The position numbers and the translations under genes were made by a program. The notes under the pieces were generated by a model. That model was not told the origin of the DNA, made no database searches, and worked only from the letters and a program-made list of their open reading frames with translations. Of a stretch of DNA of 64,000 nucleotides, positions 1 to 7,756 are shown piece after piece. The stretch comes from a virus: positions 28,027 through 92,026 of IMG/VR virus record IMGVR_UViG_3300046740_000431; one strand, given 5' to 3'. Position 1 is the stretch's first letter; each line of letters begins with the position of its first letter.

Positions 1-63
1 TTACAGCCGGCTTGCGCGCGATGCCGAGGGGCGTAGACGTTGGCCTTGCGGCCCAAGAGATGA

Positions 64-97
64 CCAGCCGGGGTTTCCCCGTTGGTTCCCCGGCTGG
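64..97 (-). terminator. Strong hairpin 3' of tRNA-Met
   Basis: A perfect 10-bp inverted repeat (CCAGCCGGGG / CCCCGGCTGG) with a 14-base loop lies 9 bases beyond the 3' end of the tRNA, which is read leftward. It has no T-tract, so it is either a factor-dependent terminator or an RNA-processing hairpin. Sequence symmetry is certain; the role is inferred. Confidence 0.6.
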
Positions 98-105
98 TTC
101 TGTCG

Positions 106-179
<74 letters not shown>

Positions 180-347
180 GGTGACGTTGTAGCCGTGGGG
201 AGGCGAGATGTCCAGCTCGAGGCCAGGCAGGACGCGGGTCGTAGGCGCTCACGCGACACCAAGCGTCCAGCCGCCGCCGGTCCGCTACGTCGGTGATGTC
301 GCGGTGAGCCGACGATCCGCCCGCTGGATCAAGATCCAGAACGGGGG

Positions 348-680
348 ATGCGAAACCACGAAGCCCCGGCACGCGGGCCGCACATCGGACCGATCGCCGA
401 CTCACTGCTGCTTCCGCCCTACAAGCCCCAGTCGGATCAACCTCGGTTCCCGTGCACGGCCAGGGTCGTGGTTGCGCGGACGATCCCTGATGAGCACGGC
501 GACCCGATCACCTACCGCGTGCGCACCACCGGCGAGGACTGGTGGTTGAGCGCGACGCTGCGCGGGTTCCGCGCGAGCGCCATGTTGCACACGGTGAGCG
601 AGCGCCGCGCCACGATCTGGATGCTGGCGATCAAGAACGGCATGATCGGGATCGGCGATGCCGGTCAGTGGCCGGCTTGA
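348..680 (+). CDS. Small hypothetical protein
   Basis: An open frame of 110 codons on the strand opposite to its neighbours. The C-terminal two thirds (from VVARTIPDEHGDP through GEDWWLSATLRGF to the end) reads like a real folded protein, with tryptophans and mixed polar and hydrophobic residues, while the first 40 residues are less convincing. A G-rich stretch sits directly before the ATG, so an internal GTG start is possible. It converges on the Cys-rich gene ending at 696. No family recognised. Confidence 0.4.
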   Translation: MRNHEAPARGPHIGPIADSLLLPPYKPQSDQPRFPCTARVVVARTIPDEHGDPITYRVRTTGEDWWLSATLRGFRASAMLHTVSERRATIWMLAIKNGMIGIGDAGQWPA

Positions 681-695
681 CGGCGACGTCGGCGG

Positions 696-899
696 TCAGG
701 CTCTGACGAAGTCGCCGCTTCGATATTCGCCGTGATCGAAGCCCTCGTGCCGCACCCCACCGTGCGAGACCAGCCCGTCGTCCTGGTAGCACCGACATCC
801 GCCCTTCTCGACCTCGTCGCACCGGCAGCCCGGCCAGCGCGGAACCTGCGGAGCGCGCGGCGTCAGGTCGAGCTGGCCTTCGCGGACCCGGCCGCTCAC
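696..899 (-). CDS. Small Cys-rich protein downstream of terminase
   Basis: Starts with GTG that overlaps the terminase stop as GTGA, so it is translationally coupled to the large terminase. It encodes 67 residues with a CRC...CRC pattern spaced by 8 residues in the middle, which suggests a small metal-binding fold. The remainder is polar and His/Asp-rich. Function unknown; its position at the end of the packaging operon suggests a packaging or DNA-handling accessory. Confidence 0.65.
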   Translation of the reverse strand: MSGRVREGQLDLTPRAPQVPRWPGCRCDEVEKGGCRCYQDDGLVSHGGVRHEGFDHGEYRSGDFVRA

Positions 900-2407
900 G
901 TTCGCCGCCGTCTCGAGGTGACGCCAGCCGGGGCCGCCGCCATGCGCGCGCCCTCGCGAGCGATCCACGTGGCCATGAGCCGATCCCCTGTGTGGCTCTT
1001 GGGGTCGTAGCGGAGCATCTCGTCGAGCAGCTTGCGGACCTCGGCGTTCATCGACGCCTGGAGCATCTGCGGCCCGAGGCGGGCGGCGCCGCGGTTAGGG
1101 ATGATCCACTTCCCGGCGGAGAACTCGATCGCGAGCGACTCGATCCCGTAGCTCGGATCGTACTTGTTCTTCCCCGTGTAGAACGCCTTGACCGGGACCG
1201 CGGTCTGGTCGTTGACGAACTGCTTGAGCATCCGCTGCTGGCCGTTGCTCTCGACGACCACGAGGGAGTTGTAGCGCTGGTTCACGTCCTTGATGCGCGA
1301 GACGATCTCGGGGCCTCCCCAGCGCCCGGCCTCGATGTTGAGCAGCTGGCGCGCCTGGTCCTTCTCGCGCACCGCGATCGTCACCAGGGCCGTCTCGTCG
1401 CCCGTCGTCGCCTTGGTCACCGCCAGGTCGACGCCGGTCACCGTGCGGTATCCCGCGGGGACCACGACCAGCGAATAGGCGAGCTCGATGCCGTCCCCGT
1501 TGAGGAGCGCCGCGCGCAGGTAGTCGAGCTTGAAGCGCCGGTCCGCGTCGGCGACCGGGTCGCAGAACAGCGAGCGCCGGGACTCGATGGGGCCGCGGTC
1601 CTCGATCGCCTTCTCGATGCGCTCGAGCGGCCACACCGACGGCCAGCTGGAGACCCCGTCCTGCAGCACGGGGTACTTGCGGGCGAAGGTGTTCGCCTCC
1701 GCCGCGTAGCGGTGCATGGCGTCGTCGGGGTGCCAGGCGTTGCCGATGAACCAGAGCCTGCCGTGTGCCGTGCGCCGCCCCTCGATCGTGCTCTTGAGCC
1801 AGCCGTAGTACTTCTCGCGCAGGTGGTCGCTGTGCGTGTTCACCGCGTCGAGGTAGTCGTCGATGATGATCAGGTCGTAGCGGCCGCCGAGCACGGATCC
1901 GCCGAACCCGGCCGCCTGGACCGTCGGATCCTTCGAGCGCGTGGCGCGCCGGACGATGAAGGCGTCCGCCTGCCACATCCCGGTGGTGTCGCTCTTGTCG
2001 GGCACGACGCCCGGGAAAACCATCCGGTACTCGATGGAGTTCTCGATGTAGTTCTTGATCGACTTGACGATCTTCTTCGGCCCGCCGGCGGCGCTCGCCA
2101 GGATCAGGATGCGGATGTTCGGGTTCCGGCCGATCTCCCAGAGCGTCCGGCCGACCGAGATCCCCGAGGTCTTCCCGGCCTCGGTGTGGGTCCAGATGAC
2201 CACGCGCGGGTGCTTGTCGAGGACGTCGTGCCAGTCCTCGTGCATCGGCGCGAGCTCGATGGGTAGGTTGGTCTCCTCGTCGCGGAGCACGAATTGGCAG
2301 AACACCACCGGGTCCGTGCGCGAGACCTCGGCGAGCTTGGCGAGCGCCGGCCCCAGCGTCTGCGCGGCCGCGATGGCCTTCGCGTGCGGCCGGGTGTCAG
2401 TTCGCAT
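896..2407 (-). CDS. terL: Terminase large subunit
   Basis: A 503-residue DNA-packaging motor. An ATPase half carries a Walker A-like HTEAGKTS (about residues 74-81) and Walker B DLIIIDD (178-184). The nuclease half has the first catalytic acid in TGVDLAVTK (about 326) and a second acidic strand VVVESNG (about 380). Length and domain order match phage TerL proteins. It overlaps the upstream small-subunit gene by 11 bases and the downstream Cys-rich gene by 4. It would pump DNA into the prohead at the portal and cut concatemers. Confidence 0.93.
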   Translation of the reverse strand: MRTDTRPHAKAIAAAQTLGPALAKLAEVSRTDPVVFCQFVLRDEETNLPIELAPMHEDWHDVLDKHPRVVIWTHTEAGKTSGISVGRTLWEIGRNPNIRILILASAAGGPKKIVKSIKNYIENSIEYRMVFPGVVPDKSDTTGMWQADAFIVRRATRSKDPTVQAAGFGGSVLGGRYDLIIIDDYLDAVNTHSDHLREKYYGWLKSTIEGRRTAHGRLWFIGNAWHPDDAMHRYAAEANTFARKYPVLQDGVSSWPSVWPLERIEKAIEDRGPIESRRSLFCDPVADADRRFKLDYLRAALLNGDGIELAYSLVVVPAGYRTVTGVDLAVTKATTGDETALVTIAVREKDQARQLLNIEAGRWGGPEIVSRIKDVNQRYNSLVVVESNGQQRMLKQFVNDQTAVPVKAFYTGKNKYDPSYGIESLAIEFSAGKWIIPNRGAARLGPQMLQASMNAEVRKLLDEMLRYDPKSHTGDRLMATWIAREGARMAAAPAGVTSRRRRT

Positions 2408-3065
2408 CGCCGGCCGGGGTCGGCGGGATCTCGTCGTGGCCCTGGTCGTCGTCGACCTCGACGGCGCTCGCGTCTACCACTGGCGGCGGGACCGGCGAAC
2501 TCGCGAGCGACTTCCTCCGCTGGGCCAGCTCGATGGTCGCCTGGGCGTGGGCGACGATGCGCGCGGCTTCCTCGGCCGATGCCGGCTCGATTCCGGTGGG
2601 GAGGAGGAGCGATCCGTCGTAGGCGTAGGCGCCGTCGATCCTGGCGATCTTGTCGGCCGCTGCCACCGCCGCGGTGATCAGCTGCGCCGCCTTGCTCTTG
2701 TTGGTGTCGTCCATCGCCAGCTTGGCCGCACGCTGGAACATCATGGTCAGCATCGCGCGGGTGCGCGCCTGCTTCCGGTTCTTGGGCGCCGCGACCTCAC
2801 CGTCGAGCGTCTCGAGCGCCCCGTTGAGGGCGGTCCTGGCCGCGGTGCGGCCGCATGCCCAGGTCTTCGGCTTACCGTCCGGGTTGGTGCCGGTGTGCTC
2901 CAGCCAGGTGATCACCTGGTCCGGGGAGTAGCCGAGGCCGAGCATCTCGCGAGCTCCGGCGAGGGCTAGCGCCTTCTGGGTGGCCTTCGGGACCGGGGCG
3001 GCGGGCGCCGGCAGCGCTGGGTCCGGCGGCCCGCTGGGCGTCTCGTCATCGGCCACATCTGGCAC
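2397..3065 (-). CDS. Putative terminase small subunit
   Basis: 222 residues lying directly upstream of and overlapping the large terminase. It has a Pro/Ala-rich N-terminus, a helical middle with a possible HTH (GYSPDQVITWLEHTG), a second helical region rich in Ala/Lys, and an acidic disordered tail. This architecture and location are typical of small terminase subunits that recognise pac/cos DNA. No motif is diagnostic, so the call rests mainly on context. Confidence 0.65.
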   Translation of the reverse strand: MPDVADDETPSGPPDPALPAPAAPVPKATQKALALAGAREMLGLGYSPDQVITWLEHTGTNPDGKPKTWACGRTAARTALNGALETLDGEVAAPKNRKQARTRAMLTMMFQRAAKLAMDDTNKSKAAQLITAAVAAADKIARIDGAYAYDGSLLLPTGIEPASAEEAARIVAHAQATIELAQRRKSLASSPVPPPVVDASAVEVDDDQGHDEIPPTPAGDAN

Positions 3066-3095
3066 GATATCACGGGCCGCGTCGGATAACGGAGG

Positions 3096-3464
3096 TCAGT
3101 ACGGGATGGCCACCGCCATCGCCTGGACGACAGCCAGGAAGATGTCGTCCTTCGCTCGCTGCTCGGGTGGGAGCTGCGCATACGGGACGATACACGGGTG
3201 CTCCTTGGTGTCGGCGTTCTTGACCGGACCGTGCTTCCATCCGTCGGCTTGCTTGTTCCTGACCCATGACTCGTGCAGCTGCTCGGGCGTGTCGCCGACG
3301 AGCACGCGGGCCACGCCGTCGAGCGCGCTCGTGCGCTGCCACGCGGGCGCTTCGTCCCACCCGACCTGCGAGGTGTCGCCCATGGCGATGCAGTAGGCGC
3401 GATTGGCCTCGTGCGCGGCGCGCGCGCACGCGGTGAGGCGATGATCGATCTGTGTGTTCTCCAT
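3096..3464 (-). CDS. RyR-domain protein
   Basis: A 122-residue protein starting MENTQIDHR. The second half carries the pattern of the ryanodine-receptor RyR domain: HESWVRNKQADGW, then a K-rich turn, HPCIVPYAQLP and KDDIF. Single RyR domains are recurrent in phage genomes, and comparative genomics has linked them to nucleotide-derived ligands in conflict systems. It lies between the terminase genes and the SLOG gene. The start is the ATG at 3464; upstream in-frame sequence is compositionally non-coding. Confidence 0.75.
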   Translation of the reverse strand: MENTQIDHRLTACARAAHEANRAYCIAMGDTSQVGWDEAPAWQRTSALDGVARVLVGDTPEQLHESWVRNKQADGWKHGPVKNADTKEHPCIVPYAQLPPEQRAKDDIFLAVVQAMAVAIPY

Positions 3465-3499
3465 CGACGGCACGCTATCACGGGCGTGCCCGGTAAAGG

Positions 3500-3892
3500 T
3501 CACACCAGATCGTCGGAGACCAGCTGGTCGGCGCTGCGCCAACCCTGCCCGCGCGCGCCGCCAGCCAGCACCCATGCCACAACCGGCACCGCGTCGATCG
3601 CCACCTTACCGTAGGGCGGCGCGCCGTCGTCGAACACGTACAGCTCGACAGGCGGGACGCCGAGCGCCCGGGCATCGGCGATCCCGAAGTAGCGGAACGC
3701 GCCGCGATCGGCGATCTCGGCGAGCTCGCGCTCGACCGCTCTCGTGCACGTCGCCATCAGGTCGGCGGTGAGATCTCGACCGGCGTACGGTGTCATCGCG
3801 TGGACCGCGCAGAACCTGACCAGCTGGTCGAGCGGTCCGCGCGCCAGATCCCGGCGGCCACGCGCCAGCTTGCGCCTGATCGTCGAGATCAC
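3500..3892 (-). CDS. Hypothetical protein coupled to SLOG gene
   Basis: 130 residues starting with GTG that overlaps the stop of the SLOG gene (GTGA). An Arg-rich N-terminus is followed by a helical segment (LDQLVRFCAVHAM, AVERELAEIADRG) and a beta-like C-terminal half (VELYVFDDGAPP, AIDAVPVVAWVLAGG). No family recognised. Coupling suggests it is made with the SLOG protein. Confidence 0.7.
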   Translation of the reverse strand: MISTIRRKLARGRRDLARGPLDQLVRFCAVHAMTPYAGRDLTADLMATCTRAVERELAEIADRGAFRYFGIADARALGVPPVELYVFDDGAPPYGKVAIDAVPVVAWVLAGGARGQGWRSADQLVSDDLV

Positions 3893-4296
3893 TTCGGCCG
3901 CTTCCCCGGCCGCCACGGGAACACCTCGACCGGCTTGTGGCGGGCCACCATGCGGATGCACATGTCCGCGGTCCCGCTCGAGCGAGCGTCCCAGAACAGC
4001 AGCGCCGCGTCTCCGATCTCGGCCATCTGCCGGTTGCGCATCTTGGGGGCCAGCCACTTGCTGTGCTGGGAGATCATCCGGGGCGTGATCGGGCAGGGGA
4101 TCACCACTTTGCCGCGGGCCTCCGCCCAGGCCTTGCCGCAGAGGTCGGCGCCGCGAGCCAGCCCGCAGACCACGTGGGTCCACTCGCCGGGGACCCAGAG
4201 CAGACCAGTCGGATCGAGCTTGGAGATCGTCTCGTCGATCTCCTCGATCGACGGGTAGACGGTCTGGCTTCCGGCGATGATGACCGAGCGTATCAC
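3889..4296 (-). CDS. SLOG-family (DUF2493-like) protein
   Basis: 135 residues with the Rossmann-like SLOG fold of phage DUF2493 proteins: an initial strand SVIIAGSQTV, the glycine-rich ligand loop VVCGLARGADLCG (about residues 43-55), an Arg-Asn helix start MRNRQMAEIGDAALLFWD, and the SSGTADMC loop (about 106-113). The family is predicted to bind nucleotide-derived ligands; SLOG proteins occur in both defence and counter-defence settings. GTG start overlaps the upstream gene's stop. Confidence 0.85.
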   Translation of the reverse strand: MIRSVIIAGSQTVYPSIEEIDETISKLDPTGLLWVPGEWTHVVCGLARGADLCGKAWAEARGKVVIPCPITPRMISQHSKWLAPKMRNRQMAEIGDAALLFWDARSSGTADMCIRMVARHKPVEVFPWRPGKRPK

Positions 4297-4577
4297 TTTG
4301 GTAGCCTATCAAGCCTGTTGATTGCCTGGGACCGCGTTATCCAGGCATCACCGGTCCACACGCGACATCGGCACCCGCCCGGATCTGCAGCTCGTCCGCT
4401 GCTGTGTGGACACGTCGCACTGTCGGCGAACAGGATCGAGTCCCACGGGGCGAACACGCTGCCACGCATCCTGAACACTGGCTCCCATCCCTCGCCGGAC
4501 ACGTCCCTGTCCCAAAGCACGGCTGCAAGAGGAAATTTGTCGCCGACCTCGCTGATAGTCATGCCGCTCTGGTTCAC
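4293..4577 (-). CDS. Hypothetical protein
   Basis: 94 residues starting at GTG in a GTGA overlap with the deaminase stop; an ATG five codons later is an alternative. Several Trp and Cys residues (ATCPHS, GGCRCRVW) suggest a compact beta-rich fold, possibly with a bound metal. Ends in a GTGA overlap with the SLOG gene. No family recognised. Confidence 0.65.
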   Translation of the reverse strand: MNQSGMTISEVGDKFPLAAVLWDRDVSGEGWEPVFRMRGSVFAPWDSILFADSATCPHSSGRAADPGGCRCRVWTGDAWITRSQAINRLDRLPK

Positions 4578-5185
4578 GCCGACTTGCTCTTGGCACCCTC
4601 GAGCGAGCGCCGGTGGAACTCCTCAGCGGTGTAGCGGCGCCATGCCGGCTTGGAGATACGACATGGCATCGTAGCTGGCCCTCGGCCGATGCGGTGGACG
4701 CCGTCAGCGACGAATGCAACTCCTGCCTCGCAGAGGCCGCAGCGAACGGATTCCTCGTACAACCACACCTCGGCGATGAACCCGACGTCGAGGATCATCC
4801 CTGAGCACGACGGGCACGACGGTGGCCCGCCTGGCATCACGAGGCCGTCAGTGCCGATCTTGACGTGCACTAGGCCGCAGCTGCCGGGAAGCGGCGGACC
4901 ACCGTAGGCCGGCGGCGTGAGCATCGCCTCGTGGATCGCGCGGACCTCGGCGTGCTGGCAGATCGAGCCGCACCGCTTGCGGCAGTCATCGGTCCCGGTG
5001 CAACGGAAGTCTCCGGGCGGGCCGTTGTACCCACCACCCTTGCACGTCGCGAAGCGCTCGAGCGTGAACACCGAGGCGCCGCGGTTGCTCTTGATGCAGC
5101 CACCTGACCTCTGCCTGCCCTGGCGGGCTTCCTCCTCGGCGCGCGAGATCGAGTCACTTGGCGGTCTCGGTGATTTGTCGTTCAT
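4574..5185 (-). CDS. Cytidine/dCMP deaminase-fold protein
   Basis: 203 residues with the zinc-dependent deaminase signature: QHAEVRAIHEAM supplies His78 and the catalytic Glu80, and SCPSCSGM supplies Cys124 and Cys127 as the other zinc ligands. A Cys-rich N-terminal insert (CKGGGYN, CTGTDDCRKRCGSIC, residues 48-76) and a second C-terminal CGLC suggest an additional zinc site. The substrate could be dCMP, a free nucleoside or nucleic acid. dCMP deaminase with the dUTPase at 25877 would make a pyrimidine-pool route. Confidence 0.82.
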   Translation of the reverse strand: MNDKSPRPPSDSISRAEEEARQGRQRSGGCIKSNRGASVFTLERFATCKGGGYNGPPGDFRCTGTDDCRKRCGSICQHAEVRAIHEAMLTPPAYGGPPLPGSCGLVHVKIGTDGLVMPGGPPSCPSCSGMILDVGFIAEVWLYEESVRCGLCEAGVAFVADGVHRIGRGPATMPCRISKPAWRRYTAEEFHRRSLEGAKSKSA

Positions 5186-5215
5186 GGCCCGCCAATCTAC
5201 AGCGAGCCGCGGAGA

Positions 5216-5593
5216 TCAGCGAGCGAGATCCTCGACCTCGATCACGATGGCGTCGAGGTCGTCGTCGATCACCTCGATCACTCGACCGCCCGGATCGTGA
5301 TCGTCGCCCACGTCCTCGATCTTGCCGAGCTCGGCGACCAGGAACCTGGCGAGCGCGTCGACGTCACCGTCGCTCACCCCGCGGGGACCGCGGCGCACGA
5401 TCTCGCTGGCGATCCAGCGTGCCTCGGCGCGTCCGGGTGTCGGCCTGATGCTGTAGGGCTTTGTCACGGGCTCGGGGAGCACGACCGTGTGCGACTCGGT
5501 CTCGAACTCACCTGACACCACCGACAGCCGGCGGTTGTAGGATCTGGTCTCGATGTCCGGGACCGCCGGCGGCGGGTCGTCCGGGGTCCTCAC
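5216..5593 (-). CDS. Hypothetical acidic protein
   Basis: 125 residues beginning with GTG coupled (GTGA) to the upstream gene. N-terminal part carries SYNRRLSVVSGEFETESHTV, then a helix ARWIASEIVRRG followed by DVDALARFLVAELG. The last 30 residues are strongly acidic with repeats of IEV/IDDD. No family recognised. Confidence 0.6.
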   Translation of the reverse strand: MRTPDDPPPAVPDIETRSYNRRLSVVSGEFETESHTVVLPEPVTKPYSIRPTPGRAEARWIASEIVRRGPRGVSDGDVDALARFLVAELGKIEDVGDDHDPGGRVIEVIDDDLDAIVIEVEDLAR

Positions 5594-5850
5594 CGCAGAC
5601 CGATGGAGTAGATCCCGGCCAGCGCACAGGCGTCGCGGTCCGGCTCGAACGGACGCCACTGGCCGGGCGGCTGCTTGTCGGCCTGGTCGGCGCTACGCCA
5701 GAACACCTCGAGCTCCGTCTCGGCCCGCTCCGCCCTCGAGATCGCCGCGTCCCGCTCGGCGATCAGCGTGGCGATCGGCGAGGACGGGAAGCTCTCGATC
5801 GCGGACGCCCCGGTGCTGATCCCGCCAAGCGTGATGTCGTCGGTCGTCAC
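5590..5850 (-). CDS. Small hypothetical protein with helical core
   Basis: 86 residues, GTG start in a GTGA overlap. A central alpha-helical, probably coiled-coil segment (IATLIAERDAAISRAERAE) is followed by QPPGQWRPFEPD and a hydrophobic end ALAGIYSIGLR. No family recognised; translationally coupled to both neighbours. Confidence 0.6.
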   Translation of the reverse strand: MTTDDITLGGISTGASAIESFPSSPIATLIAERDAAISRAERAETELEVFWRSADQADKQPPGQWRPFEPDRDACALAGIYSIGLR

Positions 5851-6191
5851 TGGATCCCGCCCGCCTCGCGCACCATGCGATCGAACTCGTCCTCGTGCTT
5901 GGCACAGAAGACCGGCTCCTCGTGACCGGCCTTGGCCAGCTCGGCCTCGCACCCCGGCTCCCTGCACAAACCGAGGTCGGCGCGGGCGACGTGGAGCTTG
6001 CCGTCGATCGCCCGCTGACACACCCCGGCCGGGTCGAGCAGGATGGCGGCATCGCCGATCAGGTCGGCCTCGGCGGCGACCAGCGAGTCTGGAGCGTCGC
6101 TGTCGAGCAGCTGCTGCAGGCGCGCCACCCGCGTGACGATCAGACCCCTCGCGTGAGCTTCGATCTTCCCCATGCCAAAGACCGTACACAC
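5847..6191 (-). CDS. Small protein with CxxxxC / CxxH zinc motif
   Basis: 114 residues. The GTG at 6191 is preferred because AGGGGA lies about 6 bases upstream; an ATG six codons later (MGKIEAHARG) is an alternative. N-terminal helix (RVARLQQLLDS) leads to LCREPGCEAELA and VFCAKHEDEF, four potential zinc ligands. Similar small zinc-finger proteins are common in phages as regulators. First gene of the leftward segment ending at 696; the next genes upstream are on the plus strand. Confidence 0.65.
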   Translation of the reverse strand: MCTVFGMGKIEAHARGLIVTRVARLQQLLDSDAPDSLVAAEADLIGDAAILLDPAGVCQRAIDGKLHVARADLGLCREPGCEAELAKAGHEEPVFCAKHEDEFDRMVREAGGIQ

Positions 6192-6260
6192 GAGAATCCC
6201 CTAAGTCAACCACCAGGTATCAGCTTGACCATTGGTGCACGCGGACACACCATCCTTGGC

Positions 6261-6404
6261 ATGGCCCAACCATGTTGCCGATGCCGGGAATCACCCGCCC
6301 TGGCCAACTCTTCGATGTGCCGCTCCTGTTGGCAGGGTTGGTGGTGCGCGGTCGCCGACCTGTCGCGTCTCAGGATCTCCGAGCGGAGGTCGGCCGAGTC
6401 GTGA
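6261..6404 (+). CDS. Cys/Trp-rich micro-protein
   Basis: 47 residues on the plus strand, opposite to neighbours. Composition is striking: PCCRCRE, MCRSCWQ, GWWCAVADL. Two CxC/CxxC pairs suggest a zinc ribbon. The TGA overlaps the GTG of the following lipoprotein gene (GTGA), which supports both genes being real and coupled. Function unknown. Confidence 0.6.
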   Translation: MAQPCCRCRESPALANSSMCRSCWQGWWCAVADLSRLRISERRSAES

Positions 6405-6823
6405 GGGTAGCCGCGCTGGTCGTCGCGCTCGCTGGATGCTCCGGCACGTGGGGATCTGCCAGGCATGGCACAACGGCGGCGATGATCGCGAGCTCGGCGG
6501 CGGTCGCCTGCGACGTCGGCGGGACGATCTGGATGAGCCACAGCGGCAGGTACGACCGGATGAGCGACAGGGGCTACCAGCTCGCGGAGATGAACCCGCT
6601 CCTCGGCCACGAGCCGAGCCCGGCGACGCTCGTCGGGGCTGCCGTCGCGGTGATCGGCCTCAACTACGCCGTGCTAGAGTCGCCGCTACCAGCCTGGGTC
6701 AAGTCCGGCTGGTTCGGCGTGCTGGGCGCGGCAGAGGCGTACACCCTGGCTGGTAACGCTCGGTGGACCGGAGCCTGCGGGGTGGCCTGGACGCACGATG
6801 CCGGGATCTTTCCTGCCAGGTGA
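6401..6823 (+). CDS. Lipoprotein with transmembrane helices
   Basis: 140 residues from a GTG with GGAGG 11 bases upstream. The N-terminus (VRVAALVVALAGC) is a short lipoprotein signal peptide with lipobox LAGC. Two later hydrophobic stretches (TLVGAAVAVIGLNYAVL and SGWFGVLGAAEAYTLAG) look membrane-embedded. The only strand-reversed cassette in this region, so it may be separately expressed, like morons that alter the host envelope or exclude superinfection. That role is inferred. Its 3' end overlaps the convergent gene by 138 bases. Confidence 0.7.
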   Translation: MRVAALVVALAGCSGTWGSARHGTTAAMIASSAAVACDVGGTIWMSHSGRYDRMSDRGYQLAEMNPLLGHEPSPATLVGAAVAVIGLNYAVLESPLPAWVKSGWFGVLGAAEAYTLAGNARWTGACGVAWTHDAGIFPAR

Positions 6824-7114
6824 CAGGGCGTCCGGCAGCGGGATCCCGGCGATCTGCAGGTGATCCCCGGGCGAGAAGTCGTACCGCAGCGGCCTGCCGA
6901 TCTTGAGCTGCGTGGTGCCGGCGCCGAACTCCGTCTCCCATGCGCGGGCCAACCCACGGGCTACGGTCCACGAATCCACTGGGCCGATCGCGTACGCCCG
7001 CGGATCACGCACACGGGCGTCTACGACTCTGACGAGCAGGTACCACTGCTCACCGTGACGGAGCTTGGCTCCTCGTCGTCTGGCGTTTCTGCCCTGCCTT
7101 GATTCAGCGGTCAC
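6686..7114 (-). CDS. Hypothetical protein, C-terminus overlaps convergent gene
   Basis: 142 codons. The first 95 residues look real (LRHGEQWYLLVRVVD, DPRAYAIGPVDSWTVARGLARAWE, YDFSPGDHLQIAGIPLPDAL). The last 45 lie antisense to the plus-strand lipoprotein and have a composition more like a shadow. Either the two genes overlap tail to tail by 138 bases, or one has lost or gained a stop. Located just 3' of a tail-fibre block. Confidence 0.55.
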   Translation of the reverse strand: MTAESRQGRNARRRGAKLRHGEQWYLLVRVVDARVRDPRAYAIGPVDSWTVARGLARAWETEFGAGTTQLKIGRPLRYDFSPGDHLQIAGIPLPDALSPGRKDPGIVRPGHPAGSGPPSVTSQGVRLCRAQHAEPAGLDPGW

Positions 7115-7133
7115 GCGTGCATATTACGCCAGA

Positions 7134-7454
7134 TCACGGCGGCAGGATGCGGAGGGTCTCTGGCACGCGGAACGTCTGGGGCCGTCCGTCGGGCGACAGC
7201 CCGTGGAACAGCACCTCGTAGTCGCCGGGGATGTCGGTCTCGCCCGGCGACCAGTCGTGCCGGAGCTCGCCGACGCTCGACCCGACGGCCGACCCGGTGA
7301 GGATGACCGGCCCCAGGAGCTGGAACGTCAGCGTCCACCCGGTGAAGTCGAACCGGCCATCGATCCCGGTGACATCGGCGAAGTACGCCGGCAGCAAGTC
7401 GCCCTGGGTGATCTCGATCGGGGCGCTCGAGCTGGAGCAGGAGAAGCAGGTCAC
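7134..7454 (-). CDS. Putative virion-associated beta-domain protein
   Basis: 106 residues. After a Cys/Ser-rich start it shows a pattern seen in N-terminal domains of baseplate/fibre-associated proteins: GDLLPAYFADV, WTLTFQLLGPVILTG, then HDWSPGETDIPGDYEVLFHG. Likely a small Ig-like or BppU-N-like beta sandwich. It sits 3' of the large fibre gene and the Acb2 gene. Function inferred from pattern and context only. Confidence 0.6.
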   Translation of the reverse strand: MTCFSCSSSSAPIEITQGDLLPAYFADVTGIDGRFDFTGWTLTFQLLGPVILTGSAVGSSVGELRHDWSPGETDIPGDYEVLFHGLSPDGRPQTFRVPETLRILPP

Positions 7455-7496
7455 GGCGCCCCTACGGTAACACGCCGGGTCGACGCGGTCGTAGGG

Positions 7497-7730
7497 TCAC
7501 TCGTTGCGGGCGATCGACGCGTTCGCCTGCATGACGCAGGTCTCGAGGCTGGTGAGCGCCAGCGACTGCTCGCGCGAGACCGGAGTCTCGGACGCGATCA
7601 GGATCGCCAGCTCGCGGGCCTTGTCGCGGATCGCCTGGTAGCGGGGCAGCTGGTCGTCCTTCGGGGCGTGGTAGACGAACGCGCTGTCGATCTGGGCGGT
7701 GACCTTGTCGGTCGGCGTGTACTTGGGCAT
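7497..7730 (-). CDS. acb2: Acb2-type anti-CBASS cyclic-nucleotide sponge
   Basis: 77 residues. The core matches Acb2/Tad1-hairpin proteins: FVYHAPKDDQLPRYQAIRDK, then KARELAILI, SREQSLALTSLE and ending ANASIARNE. Known Acb2 proteins form hexamers of helical hairpins that bind cyclic di-/trinucleotides and so block CBASS signalling. The window protein has the conserved Y-H-P, R-Y, I-R and ANASIARNE positions. It lies between two virion-structure genes, typical of counter-defence cargo. Activity has not been shown for this copy. Confidence 0.85.
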   Translation of the reverse strand: MPKYTPTDKVTAQIDSAFVYHAPKDDQLPRYQAIRDKARELAILIASETPVSREQSLALTSLETCVMQANASIARNE

Positions 7731-7756
7731 GCGGCGGACGCTACACCGCCGGTCGA

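Noticed and set aside
992-2266. Plus-strand frame of 424 codons opposite terL
   Set aside because: Mirror frame of the terminase gene, repetitive Arg/Val/Asp composition, no motif; terL motifs on the other strand are decisive.
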